Origin: Brachyhypopomus gauderio
Lineage: Eukaryota > Chordata > Actinopteri > Gymnotiformes > Hypopomidae
Assembly (NCBI RefSeq): GCF_052324685.1
Contig: NC_135211.1
Location: 20,199,324-20,263,323 of the forward strand
Reading direction: 5' to 3'
Length of the DNA stretch: 64,000 nt
Of the stretch, positions 43,916-55,620 are shown piece by piece. Below the pieces are notes generated by a model. It was not told the DNA's origin and ran no database searches. It saw only the letters and a list, made by a program, of their open reading frames with translations. Made by a program: the position numbers and the translations under genes. Every line of letters starts with the position of its first letter. The stretch's first letter is position 1.

Positions 43916-44059
43916 CATGGCCGGAGTGGGCCACTTTTTCAGCCCGGGAGTTTCATGCCCAAATCCAGTACAAAATTATTTTTCCCTCAATTGGCCCAAA
44001 CTAGAAATTGACATGAGCCGGCCCATCGGGAATCCTCCCGATTAGCCACTCCGGCTCTG
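43916..44059. mobile_element. 144 bp hAT-like miniature element
   Basis: It is a reverse-orientation relative of 32781-32924, with inner ends CCGGAGTGG and CCACTCCGG and the 8 bp duplication ATGTAGCC (43908-43915, 44060-44067). Confidence 0.88.
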
Positions 44060-44569
44060 ATGTAGCCCAATACTCTTCTTTAATGCAGAAACTATCTCAA
44101 AACACATTCAACTTAAAAGTTACCTCTACATGTTCACAATCTGAAGATTGTATTATGAGATTGAAAATCAGTGTCAGTGATTGGAGAGACCATTACTCTG
44201 TGATGAAAGACACTCACAAACAACTAGAAACAACACAATGACAATCTCAGCCAAACATGTTGGGGTCCGTTCACTGAGGTGTACCCTGCCTCCTGATATT
44301 TGAAAATAACGACAGACTGTATCCTAACACAATAACACACAGACTTAAATACCACTTATCAGTTCTTTCATCTGTTTGTATATATTTCCCACTATTGTAT
44401 ATATACAATAGTGTAATCTAATCTGTCCATAAGTACCTATAGTTATTATAGGCTACTTTGTTTATACCCCTTCATATTTATAACCTGTATATATTTATAC
44501 TTAGTCACAGCATACTCAAGCTACTGTACCTTTTTTATATACATATTTACATTTTTGATAGCACTTCTG

Positions 44570-44640
44570 GATGGATGCAAACTGCATTTCATTGCTTTGT
44601 ACTTGCGACATGTGCAATGACAATAAAATTCTATTAGTTA
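44570..44640 (+). repeat. Possible 3' tail of a non-LTR retrotransposon
   Basis: CTGCATTTCATTGCTTTGTA followed by CAATGACAATAAAATTCTAT resembles the 3' end of widespread fish LINEs. No reverse transcriptase is seen nearby. Confidence 0.4.
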
Positions 44641-46492
44641 TATTCTAATAGAATAGAATTCTATTATATTCTTACACCTGTGAACACTGTCACCAGGGTG
44701 TTATGCTCAGGGCTTGCTTGGAATAACCTGCTGAATCACAGATGTAGATGAATTACAGTTGAATCAGCACACAGGGAGGAATGCCTCAGCAATTATTAAG
44801 AACACAAATTTAAAACCATACTGACATTTTGAAAAGTGTGTTATACAAATTTAAACCATTACTGGGATTTTGAAAGCAGTATTATAAAAATTAAGCCTCA
44901 TTAACAAAGCTGGCACAAAGTGGAAATCAAAATGAGTGCCTGAAACAAAAGCATGTTTGTTATGACTGGTGTGTTGTCATTCATTAGTCTGAAAATGGGG
45001 ACAGTCACCCTTTCCCAGACTATTCAATCTGGTGTGGCCTTCGCTCTGTGCGAACTTTGTCTTTGTTTTTTTAAACTAGTAAGTTTTGTCAGTGTCAGTT
45101 TTAAGAAGAAAAATGAAAGAACGACTTTATAAAAAGGTGTTAAGATGTAAGACGGATCGGTTAACACACTGGTTGTTAACATCGGTTGTTAACGCTGAGC
45201 AAGAAAGGGCGTGTCGTTGCTATCTGACGTAACAGCGCGTTTATTAACATACCAGAAAAGCGCGCGCAGTTTTGAGCGTCTCACCGACGGAGTGGTTCGA
45301 ACCGGTACACGTGTAGCTAGTGCGTGTCGTGGCTGGGAGGCGGAGTTCGTTTCACGATTCGACAGGGCGGAGCCGGTTGTTTGCTTAGATTCAAGACTCG
45401 TTCTAGACGGCGTCTCACGCGGAGAAAATATACATTCGTGTCTAGAGTGAGTCATGCACGCGGCTCTGTAGTAGGACACGTTGTGCGGAACTCATGCACA
45501 GCACGACGTGTTCTTCTCTTTCAGCGATTGTGCCATCCATCCACTTGAAACCTACTACAATATCATTTTTTAAAACAACATTTATAATGACGAAGATGAA
45601 TGTCGACTGTTTAATAAAGTAATGCGTCTAGTTCCCACCAGAATCCTTCCACAGAAACAGGAAGGCCTTTCTCCTTCCATGTGAGCGTTAGGAAAGGCTT
45701 GTTGAAACGAAATGGCGGTCTTCAAATTAATCCACCTCCAATTTTGCCTAATTCAAGCAAAATTAAGTCAGAAATAGAAGTCGTTTTTTTTTCAACTCCC
45801 ATGTTTTGAATGCCTTTTAAGGTTAATTCTGTGTGGCACCTTGAATTATATTATACAGTGTGTAAGTATTCTTGTTTTTTACTATACAGTGTGCGTAAGT
45901 GTCCATGTGTGTTCTGACACTCACCAAAAGTGAAGTTACATAACAGTTACACACAACGCGTGTGTAATATGCGGCTGGAATACATACCTTAATAACAAGG
46001 TGTAGAAACACACCCTAATCCTGAGTTAGTTACGTAAGCCCCTCTGATGACTAATCTGCTTTCACCTTTACTGAAAGGTCAGAACCAGGGTGCAAAAATT
46101 CTGCTTCATTAAACCCCCACAGTGGCACTCATGCTCTGAGAAATTAGAGCCATTAGAATATTTTCTTCACTACAGTAAACACTATATCAGATAATTTGTA
46201 TACATAGGTGATGGAACTACTTTGTACATATTACGATGCTAAATTGGGTGCATTATTGGTGCAGGTATGCAGTGTACAGTCATGGCGAATTTTCCAACCA
46301 GATTCTTACTACTGGTTTTACACATTTATAACAGAGTTCCAAATTGAATTAGCTTTAGTCTCACTGTAACAGACATGTACTCTAATTTTAACATGTGGTG
46401 TTACAGCAACGGTCTATTGGATAATCTCCAATAGACAGCAGCAAACACAGTACATACCATTTCAGTCAGAACTGTTCATTCATAACTGAGTT

Positions 46493-46529
<37 letters not shown>

Positions 46530-46789
46530 CTACCATACCATGATCAACAGGCTGGTAGTAAAGCTAAACCCATCATGAAACATCAGGTAACATGACAAGT
46601 AAACTCTTAGTTCACCCTGAATTTTAAATGGGAATAGGCAATGTCTTTATCATAATATAGTATGTGATATTATAAAACCCAGAGGATTCCTTTGTCGGTT
46701 AGGTCTATTGGTTCTATAAGCTTATATCTAAAAATAACCACATTAACATTTCTTTGATGATCGGGACAAATACATCAACTAATGTTGTC
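44641..46789. other. cdkn1a-srsf3 intergenic DNA, part 2
   Basis: A CpG-rich patch of about 350 bp at 45190-45540 stands out from AT-rich surroundings and could be an orphan promoter, but no exon is evident. (CA)n lies at 46498-46527. Confidence 0.4.
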
Positions 46790-47066
46790 CATGTTCTGAA
46801 ACTGGCATTCTGGATACTGCATATCGGAGGATTATGCAGTAGTTTCCAATATGCGACAAAAGCAAAGTATACTATGGGGTCACATGAATGATTACTTGAT
46901 TGGATGGAGTACACCACGAAGATAGCGGTGTTCGCATACTGGAATATTTGGCAGAAGTAGTACGTCATCCGGGGATGTTTCGCATACTGGAAAAAATTTT
47001 ATTTGCATACTGCATAGGGGCCCAAGCAGTAAGCCAGTATGTAGTAGGCTACTTCAAACACAGCCA
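46790..47066. mobile_element. Foldback miniature element, family of 61780-62098
   Basis: It shares CCAGTATGTAGTAGGCTA, GGGCCCAAGCA and CATCCGGGGATGTTTC-type phrases with 61780-62098, in opposite orientation. Its ends are more diverged and no clear target duplication is seen. Confidence 0.75.
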
Positions 47067-47185
47067 TTGTGTGCTAAATTCAGCTGGTGAGTCTCTTTTC
47101 TTCCCTTGGGAGGGAGATAACATTCACAACTAAGCTAGTTTAGCTCAATATTGCCCTCTGCTGTTGTAGTTGTGTAGCTCTAGAT

Positions 47186-47562
47186 CAGGGGTGGCCAACC
47201 CATCAGAAACTAAGCCACTTTTTTTTTTTTACTGCGTTACGGCAAAGAGCCCCATCATACAGGGACATGTAAATTGTTGAGGGGGGGGGGGTATTATATC
47301 GAGATCGATCGATCGCCAGTAGTTGGCAAATTAGGAACTCGTGTGAAGAGTCAAATGCGCGTTTTCCACTACGCCGGTTTTAAAAGTACTAGCGGCTCGC
47401 TAGGCTTGTAAACAAACCGCGCAGCATGAATATGTAGCAGTGTGTCACCCTCAGAGCTGATGAGGTAACCGGGCCACGGCACAGACCGTTAGTGCAGGTG
47501 AGAGCGAACCGGCTCGCGAGCCGCATGAAACCAGGCAAAGAGCCGCAGATTGGCCACTCCTG
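47186..47562. mobile_element. 377 bp hAT-like element
   Basis: Inverted ends CAGGGGTGGCCAACC and TTGGCCACTCCTG are flanked by the 8 bp duplication CTCTAGAT (47178-47185, 47563-47570). T and G homopolymers lie inside. Confidence 0.9.
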
Positions 47563-47710
47563 CTCTAGATAGAACATATTGGCCAGACTGACTACAACAG
47601 TGCCATGCATTTAAAAGGCTTTGAACAGTGAGGAACAGATTGCTATAAGCATTATGTAGACCCATTGACAGTATTAAAAAACACAAAGCCCGATCACCCT
47701 GAAACCATTT

Positions 47711-48214
47711 TTTATTTCAGATAAACATTCAACAGTACAAACACTAGGGGGGGAAGGAGCTAAACTATCTATGAAGGTCAAACTGGTCTCCACAGTGCTC
47801 AACATCTCATGTCAAGCTGCAGTCATGAAGTCCAATTTAGAGAAAATTCCAACACCAACTTACAAAAACAAAAAGCTAATTTTCACTTCACGCCTCCAGA
47901 AGAATGAAGTCAGGACGTGAGAGGGACTGGTCACAGTGAAAATGGCTGAGTGCTCCTTACAGTCACAGACCTTCCATGCATTAAAGAAAAATAAAAGAAG
48001 CTGGAATGCTGCTTGATGGGACATGAGGATCAAACTACAGTGTAGCTCACACGCCGGGAACAAACAAAACCGCTCTAAAATATCGGATCATTATATAAAA
48101 AGGAAGAAAAAAAAAAAAAAGCAAAATGACTCGAAGGGCAGAGAGTCCATAACGCTGGAGTTAAAAGACGAGTTATCATAGTCTTTACACAATCCTTCTG
48201 TAACGACGAGTGTC
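47711..48214 (-). other. srsf3 3' UTR with poly(A) signal
   Basis: About 500 bp follow the srsf3 stop before a minus-strand AATAAA (complement at 47711-47716). A short poly(T) on the transcript strand lies near 48107-48120. Confidence 0.6.
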
Positions 48215-50986
48215 TCACTTCCTGTCATTTGATCTGGAGCGACTGTTGAGAAATGAAACGGTCATACGTCAACATTCAGGCGATCATTCGGATACCATGT
48301 TCAGGTCACTTCAGATTAATTACACCACATACCTTCTTGATCTGGAAAAGGAACGAGATGGTTTGTGGTTCCTGTCTCGGGACAGAGACCTCTCCCTTCT
48401 ACGGTCTCGGGAGAGAGACCTACAGACAGATCAGAAAATGACATAAGGACGCTATAACGGCGCAACTAAAAAAAAAAAAAAAAAAAACTAGAAAGACGTT
48501 AAAAAGTCTAATGTAAAGGAGGAGGGTCATAAGCACACTGGTTTACCTGCTGCGACTGCGGCTGAAGCTCCTCCTACGGGGGGATCTGAGGAGGAGAAGG
48601 GGTGACAGACAAAAGCAGAGTGAACCACAGGGGGGTAGCACTGTTACCATCTGCCCCTTTAGCCCTTATCCTGCCAGAAACTACCTGCACTCACTGCACT
48701 CTCTCACCAGCCCGGGTTACGGGGAGAGAGGTGCCAGGCGTGGGCCAGGGCACACGATCGGCACCTGCGGCCATAAGAGTTCCTGTGTGGGTTGGTCAAT
48801 AGTGGCTGCTCTACAGTGACTGTCAAACAGGAGACAAGAAGTTCTCCAGACACAGCCTAAACAGAGTCTCAGCCACAAGGATAAAACAAACAAAACACAC
48901 ACACAAAAAAAACCACCCCACAAACAAAAACAGAAGACCTCCGTATGCATTAGACAGGGTTTAATCTGTGCCTGGACAACAGCACACTGGGACCCTAACG
49001 AAGACAATGTGGGGCAGAAAAGGGCTAAGAATGCCTTTAAGGCAGCTTTAGGGGAAATATGAGACCTTTGTCGCTACAGGTAATGAAAAAGGAAAGAAAG
49101 ACAACTGAATTAAAAAACAAAAGCGGTTGCCCACAGCGCAGTCAAAGATCCCCAAAGGAGCACTGGACCATAATGCCTCAAAGGAGCACTGGACCATAAT
49201 GCCCAAAAGAAAAGAAATTAATGTAACCTGTTTGGAGTTTAAAAAGGGACAGCCCCATGTTACACCATTTAAACAGGAAAACATTTTCCTATATGATTTT
49301 TAATTAAGAACTGTCCCCCTTTAAACTATTTTGCATACCAACCCTTGTATCTTTGATTCAAACGAAAAGACTCCTTTTCAAAAAAGATGAAACCTCTCTT
49401 CATTTTACAACTGTATTCAGCATCAAACTGTATGAAGCAGGAAAAACTTACTAGTCTTTTGGTTTTCAACAAGCTAGAAATGGCGAAGGGGAGGCAGACT
49501 GCCGGCCGGGGAGGCGGGACTGGCGGAATATGGCAGGCCAGATGCTGCCAGCTGATTAGTTGGCTTGCGGATGGGGGCTGGCTGTAGTGGATTTTTCCTG
49601 CTTTTATTGGTTAGCCGAAGGCTGTTGCTGGTGGATTGTAGTGTAGACATTTGGGAACGTAAAACGCTGATTGGTCAGGAATGTGAAGTGGGCCGCTGCC
49701 GATTGGGTGTTAAGGTTGGAGGAAGAGGAGGAGCTGAGAACGGCATGCTCAGGAACCAATGGGCTGGTGCGACCTGACGACTGGCCATGCCTGGGTCATG
49801 TGACACGAACCCAGCCAGCTGATTGGGGCACGCTGGTCACATGATGCTGAAAGAGGACTAGTTGACTGACTCAGAGGTTGGTGAGAAGAGGCATGGTGGT
49901 GACTCTGCAACGGGGGTTCATTTTATTAATATAGATGATAAAAAGAAAATAAACAACCTTCATTAAATGAAACAAAAGATTGCAAATTCAACCATTAGCC
50001 CACCCCACCCAACTCAGAATACGAGAGGTAGAGAACGTTCCAGCCATCAATACATTATTGCCTTTTAGAAATGCCTACCAGACACTCCAAAAAAGCTAGC
50101 GAGATCTGTAACATTTAATACTCGGCTACATCTCCAAAACTAATCTGGAATGGAATAACAAAAGCATTGTTAAACGAAGTGCTATTATCCATAGAAGACC
50201 ATTAAAACCCAGACTTGGGCATTGGCACATAAGAGGAAAAGACCACTGGGTCTGTGCTATCCTGACATCTGCAACTTAACGATCAAAAAATGGCAGGAGA
50301 GGATGAAAACTGCACCACGGTAACGAGGAGCTACAGGTTCTACAACAGCTCGTGCAGAAAGAGAAAGAGAAAGCAGGAGTATTATGGGATGGTTAAACTG
50401 AAAGAAGGGGACAGAAATCGATTAGTCAACTCTGATAATGATAACACTTCACACAAGTGATTGGGAGGGAGGAGTTACCTGCGCCTGGGAGGCGGGCTTC
50501 GTCGACGGTAGTCGTCACGTGGGCGCCGGCTCCAGGAGGGTGGTGGACCCCGGTTCCGAGAACGTTTTTCACCATTGGACAGTTCAACCCTCACACGGCA
50601 ACCACACAGAGTCCTGCATCACAGCACGCAACGTATACATCAGACAAACATGCACTAAAACACACTAAGGAAATTGGAGAAAAAGAGGCAACAGTATACT
50701 CTGTTGTGAACTTCAATTCAAAAGACCAATGCAACTGTTCATCTCTTTGTAGTCACAATTCTAGGTTGGAGCTTAATTTTTACCTGCCATCAAGTTCCCT
50801 GACAGCATCTGTAGCATCACGTGGATCCTCAAACTCAACGAATGCAAAGCCAGGAGGGTTTCTGGCCACCCAGACACTGCGCAGAGGACCGTAGTAGCCA
50901 AAGGCTCTCTCCAGCTCAGACTTATTGCCATTATTTCCAAGGTTCCCCACATACACCTTACAATCCAAGGGGCAGTCTCTATGCAT
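48215..50986 (-). CDS. srsf3: Serine/arginine-rich splicing factor 3
   Basis: Minus-strand coding exons are 50986-50784, 50613-50479, 48585-48547, 48419-48333 and 48242-48215, giving 163 aa (human 164). SRSF3 is a nuclear splicing and mRNA export factor. The RRM has RNP2 KVYVGNLG and RNP1 PPGFAFVEF, followed by [19 protein letters not shown] and an RS tail ([29 protein letters not shown]) ending SRSRSNDRK. The ATG exon begins at an acceptor at 50994, so a noncoding first exon lies upstream, near the CpG-rich 52 kb region. The 1.9 kb intron between the second and third coding exons holds a candidate poison exon (separate entry). Confidence 0.97.
49452..49904 (-). other. Candidate srsf3 poison cassette exon, 453 bp
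   Basis: A GC-rich block in srsf3 intron 3 has an acceptor CGTTGCAG at its 5' side (49904/49905) and a consensus donor GTAAGT at its 3' side (49451/49452). Spliced after coding exon 2 it reads [11 protein letters not shown] then TGA, a premature stop. Human SRSF3 has an autoregulated, stop-containing exon of about 456 nt in the same intron, as I recall. Confidence 0.7.
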
Positions 50987-51899
50987 TGTGGGATCTGAAG
51001 AAAGAAAGAAAAAAAAAGAACAGTGTGTTGCGGGACATTGTCACACTTTAGCACAAAGCAGACATGAGCAATAGACTTAAGTTACACAGTTCAAAAACAC
51101 CTTTTGAATGTGTTTAAGAATCTTCAATACACCACAGTAGGTAAATATTGGTGAAAACTACAATCAACCCAACGTTGAAACCAGAGAAACTATGTACCCA
51201 GGGAATTATTTGAATAATGCTTTACATTTCCAAAAAGCTAAAAGGGAGAGTGTCTCAATTTAGAAATTTTTGACTTGGACCAATTAAAATAAATTCTAAA
51301 TGTTTACCTCGTTTACTTAAAAAAATAGTTATCTACTGTAGGTGAGAGAATAGAAACGTGCATTATTCAAATAACACTTGCTCCAGTATTTAAACACAAC
51401 TGTGTTTAAACAAATAAGTTAAATTGTGTAAAAATAAAACTAAAATTGCACAAGAGCTGGAAACGCTACTGCAAGCGTTCCAGGTCCCAATATCATACTC
51501 ATTTTAGTATATGAAATCAGAGATGACAATACATTTAGTATACAAATTAGCATGCAAAGTATGAAAAATTGTGTTTACCTCCCATTTCAATAGGCCTCAA
51601 TTCTCTAAACAAAAACGGTTACTCTGCAAACGCGAATGAGAAACTGAAAGAAGAATCGTTCGTTTAGATTTTCATGTAATATACATGTTACACACACACA
51701 CAACATAGTAAAGACAGAGAGGTAGATTAACAACAAGTTAAAATCATCTTGATAAAATTCAGACAAATTTGCCGTCGTTAGCCCCAAGTATGAACGCGAG
51801 CAAGCGCTGGCCTGTTTGAGGTTTTCAAACGTAAATCAGGCTCTGGTGAAGGACATTATCTGTCTTCATGGTGTGGAAATGCATAGCACATGGAAACTC

Positions 51900-52200
51900 T
51901 CAGCTCCTCACGTCCATAACGAGGTCGAGCAGCGGAGCTGAAACGGGCAGGCGAGGCTGAGCGGACCTGGCGTGGCTCACGGTAAACGCCTGGAGCAAAT
52001 TAGGCTCTTCGGTTCCTGACTAACTAACGCTAGCGCTGTTATCGAACACCGTGAAGCTCTCAGCAACTACAGCGTTAAGACTAACGTTAAGACTAAGACC
52101 TGCAGGACGCCATGTTGGTGTGGTCCGTGTTGGCGCCTGCGGCGCTGCGCGAGCAACCCGCGCCTTTGTTAGCAGCACAAAATGGCGCAGGTACGCGACC
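51900..52200 (-). promoter_or_regulatory. GC-rich probable srsf3 promoter
   Basis: CpG-bearing sequence (GGCGCCTGCGGCGCTGCGCG) lies about 1 kb upstream of the srsf3 ATG exon and should contain the noncoding first exon. The exact start is not visible. Confidence 0.45.
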
Positions 52201-54033
52201 CTAGCTTCTTCCGATTCATTTCACTAAATGAGTTTGACGGCATGGTGGTTATCCCTGCGTTTCATTTGAATCTATATACATCAAATGTGTCTGACTATCA
52301 AATCGTCGGACCGATTCTCGCGTTGTTCGGCTCCACGGGGAGTGTAACATTAGCAAACGCGCTATCGTAGTTACTATCGAAAATGGCCGTCGCCTGCGAA
52401 AATACGTCTATAATTAAAACCCATAAACAAAAGCAAGTGTTAATATTAACTGTCGCAGCCAATTGTAAAAAAAAAATATATATATATAACAATTCACACG
52501 GCCATTTAACCGTCCAAAATATATTTACCGTTTGTAATTATTTGGTCTTCCGCTGCGTTCGCTCCGAAACGCTCGCCTATTCTTTCCCTGCTGTAAAATG
52601 GCGATGCCGTGAATGTCGTGGCTTGTCGCCTTGACGTAGCCGTACGCCGTGACGTAGGCGTACACCATGACGCAATGGGCGGGGCTGACAATCATTGACG
52701 AGGAAATAAAATTAACTGCGCGTGCGCACCCGGGACGACACACGTCTAACAAGTAGCTTATTAAGTATCAGAAGTCACGAGTGTGTCAGTATTATCGTTA
52801 CTGAAAAAGCTTTTTCTTTCATCTCTTATGAAGTTGATACACTGTTTATGTACTGACATGAAAGCTAGTGATTATCACAAGTCAGCATAGTCCCGTACAT
52901 TATAAAGAAGAGCAACTAGATATCTGATAGGCTATCTGTCTTACACAAACCAGGTCCACAGTGCACGTTAGGCAGTTTCTATTTTCGACTTGCATTTTTT
53001 CTATTGGGCCAAATGGTCGCTAGAGGAGATGATTTGTACTACTCAAGAATTCAGACTGTAAGGATAATGAACATGCGCTCTCTCTCTTTCTCCCACTTAC
53101 ACACACACACACACACCTGCATTTCTTGCAGCCAGAAACCAGCTAATTTAAACGTTGCTATAGAGGTTTCATGTTAATTCTCTTTATGCCATGGTAACTC
53201 CTTGATCTTGTGAGATGTGCAGCCCCTGGTTACTTGGTCCCAGAGCTTAGATTCATCACTAAGAGAAAAACATTTAGATTTTTTTTGGAACAGAGCCGGG
53301 TTGGTGGCGTGAGTGTGAGCACAGACTTTGTTTCTTTTAACACTCCATGAAGATGTCTGAGGTGTTTTGTGAAGTACTTCACCTCTCACACTAATTTACC
53401 TTTACTGAGTAAGATAATGTTGTTTGAGGCAGGATTTACACATAATATGTTGGATTATGTGTTTTTTGTTGAAATTTTGCCAATGAACCATCAGTGATCT
53501 TTTTTTTGTTTTACACTGAAAAGGTGTGAAAGGGTTGTGCTCAGCATCCCGAACCTTCTCTTTATTAACTCGGCATAGCCACTGTACACCTTAACCACTG
53601 TACACCTTCCCTTTTAACTTGACTGTTGTGCTCTTTTCATTTTCACTTCATTCATTTATTACATTTGCCTGTTGGCAAATGTTGCTTCTCTGATGGGCTT
53701 AAGAAATGTAAAACAAGCTTTCCCACAGCACCAGTGCTTCTGTGTATATATGCTGCATTTATGGTGGAGATTCAGAACACAATATAGAGGCAACCCTCTA
53801 TGACGGGTCTACCTCTGTTAAAGGTCCTAAAGAATCTCGATGCTTAACATCCAGAATGAACACTGAGAAGATGCCATTGCCTGGAAATATGCTTGCGTGT
53901 AAATAAAAATAAATAAGATTCAATCTAAAAGGTGTTAGAAGTAGCCATCCTTTCTTTTGTTGATTGAAGTGTGAGGTGATGTGTGAGGTAATGTTCTATT
54001 GGCGAACCACTAACAGAGCTGAACAGCGCTGTG
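52201..54033. other. srsf3-pth4 spacer
   Basis: The CpG-rich part runs on to about 52740 and contains a CGTAG(C/G)CGTACGCCGTGACGTAG-like short direct repeat with CRE-like GACGTA cores near 52634-52675. The rest is unique AT-rich DNA with a short (CA)n at 53100. No gene was recognised. Confidence 0.4.
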
Positions 54034-54139
54034 TATAAAAGTCGCAGGTACACATGCACACACTGACAGCAAAGTGCTGGAGATTATCAAGGGGAGGTGA
54101 CCGGCATTCTTATCTGCACCGGACAGCAGAGGACAGAAG
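54034..54139 (+). promoter_or_regulatory. TATA box and noncoding first exon of the PTH-family gene
   Basis: TATAAAA at 54034-54040 is followed about 100 bp later by a consensus donor (GACAGAAG|GTGAGT, 54139/54140). This gives a short 5' UTR exon from about 54065 to 54139 that would join the ATG exon at 54523. Confidence 0.65.
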
Positions 54140-54522
54140 GTGAGTGTCCAATGTCCTTTAGCTGAAGACATATATACAGAGATAAAAAAAACCCAGATAC
54201 CATGGCATATCCACTGAAATAACCTTACCATGTAATTTAATTTAAATGATCTTACTAAATAAGAACAAATAATAGTAAAACATTTAAATGTAAAACTATG
54301 CTTTTATTTTCATTTATACCTTATGTAAAGCTTTTTTGTTCTTAAATGTGAGAAAATGTCTCAGTGAAATTATCTTTACCTCTTATAGTTACACAGTAAG
54401 CATATTGTTGGGTGGATTATGGTAACAGACGCACTGTGCATGTTTATTGAGCATGATTATTGTGTATGTGTTTATTGTTTATGTTGATTGTATGTGTTTG
54501 TTTCGCGGTGTGGCTCATGCAG

Positions 54523-55620
54523 ATGCTTCAGAAAGTCCAGAGATGTCACCCGTTCCTGGGTTTCATTGTACTGATGGCATTAACAGTCACCCACTGCCAG
54601 GAGAATGAGAGGTAATAGCTACATATTATGCTCATTTTTCTTACTATGTATGAGTCTGGAGGTGGTCCACAACCCTGAGTTCTTACACTCAGATGGATAT
54701 TAACTGTGCTGAAACCAATGTCTCCTTTTCCCTGAGGTAAAGGATTACATTAAGATACACTTTGCGTTAGTTAAGTTGCCATATGGTCAATTGTGATGTT
54801 CACCCCAATTGAAATTTGTCCTCTGCATTTACCCAGCTGTGATCACTAGGGGGCTGTGGTGCACATGTGCCCAGAGCAGTGGGCAGCCCGGTGCCCGGGG
54901 AGCACTTGGGGTTGCTCAAGATTAAGATAGATTAAGTTACACACTTAAGATACCCCCTGTGTCTGTCACTATCTGTCTCTCTCTGTCTCTCCCTCTCTCA
55001 AAATAAAATGCAGGCCAGATTCAGGCAGGATGTTTTGTGTTTGTTGCCCTAGTGAAGTCCATGATCACTTTTGAATTAAAATGTTATAATGTAATGAGTG
55101 ATATGGAGGTGTTTGAACTAGAATGGTGAAATGAAGATGTGTTTAGTGGTTGAGAGTTGGACATTTCTTGTCTATGGACCTCATGATGTCAGGATAGGTT
55201 TTTAAAAGTATATGAAACATTGCATTGCATTTATATTGATTAAGTTGTTTGTTAAAATGTAAAAATTCTCTCTCTCTCTTTCTCTCCCTCTCTCCCACAC
55301 ATACACATTTTATCTCGCTCTCTCACAAACCCTCTAGGCGGTCAGTCACAGAACATCAGTTGATGCATGACCGTGGTCGCTCCATTCAGAGTTTAAAGAG
55401 GCTGATCTGGCTCTCTAGCGCCATCGAGGGGCTGCACACAGCACAGACACACACTCTGTCTTCTGATGAGCAGGCCTCTAGGTGGCACTCTCGCACGCCC
55501 CTGCATCTTCTCTCCCAGCCTGTGGCAGATAGCAGCATCCATCAAGGGGCACTAGAGATGTTGCTGACAGACATGTACAGGCCATACTTCACCACCAACA
55601 TGGGGGATGGAGAAAAATAA
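54523..55620 (+). CDS. pth4: Parathyroid-hormone family precursor, probably PTH4
   Basis: Two coding exons, 54523-54611 and 55338-55620, give 123 aa. Exon 2 begins exactly at the ATG. The signal peptide core is FLGFIVLMALTVTHC. The intron splits an arginine codon just before the dibasic site ERR, the usual PTH/PTHrP position. The mature hormone begins SVTEHQLMHDRGRSIQSLKR, then LIWLSSAIEGLHTA, matching the N-terminal receptor-activating region of the family. PTH-family hormones signal through PTH receptors in calcium, phosphate and bone control. The short 92-residue mature chain and LKRLIWL favour PTH4 over PTHrP, but I am not certain of the paralog. AATAAA at 56478-56483 is a candidate poly(A) signal. 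A TATA promoter suggests tissue-restricted expression. Confidence 0.82.
54770..54925 (+). repeat. Interspersed fish repeat with CCAGAGCAGTGGGCAGC core
   Basis: TGTCCTCTGCATTTACCCA, GTGCCCAGAGCAGTGGGCAG and GGTGCCCGGGGAGCACTTGG are typical phrases of a common teleost repeat. It lies in the pth4 intron. Confidence 0.65.

Noticed and set aside
52182-52205. ATGGCGCAG|GTACGC as a possible divergent first exon next to srsf3
   Set aside because: No matching downstream plus-strand coding exon was found before pth4, which has its own promoter.
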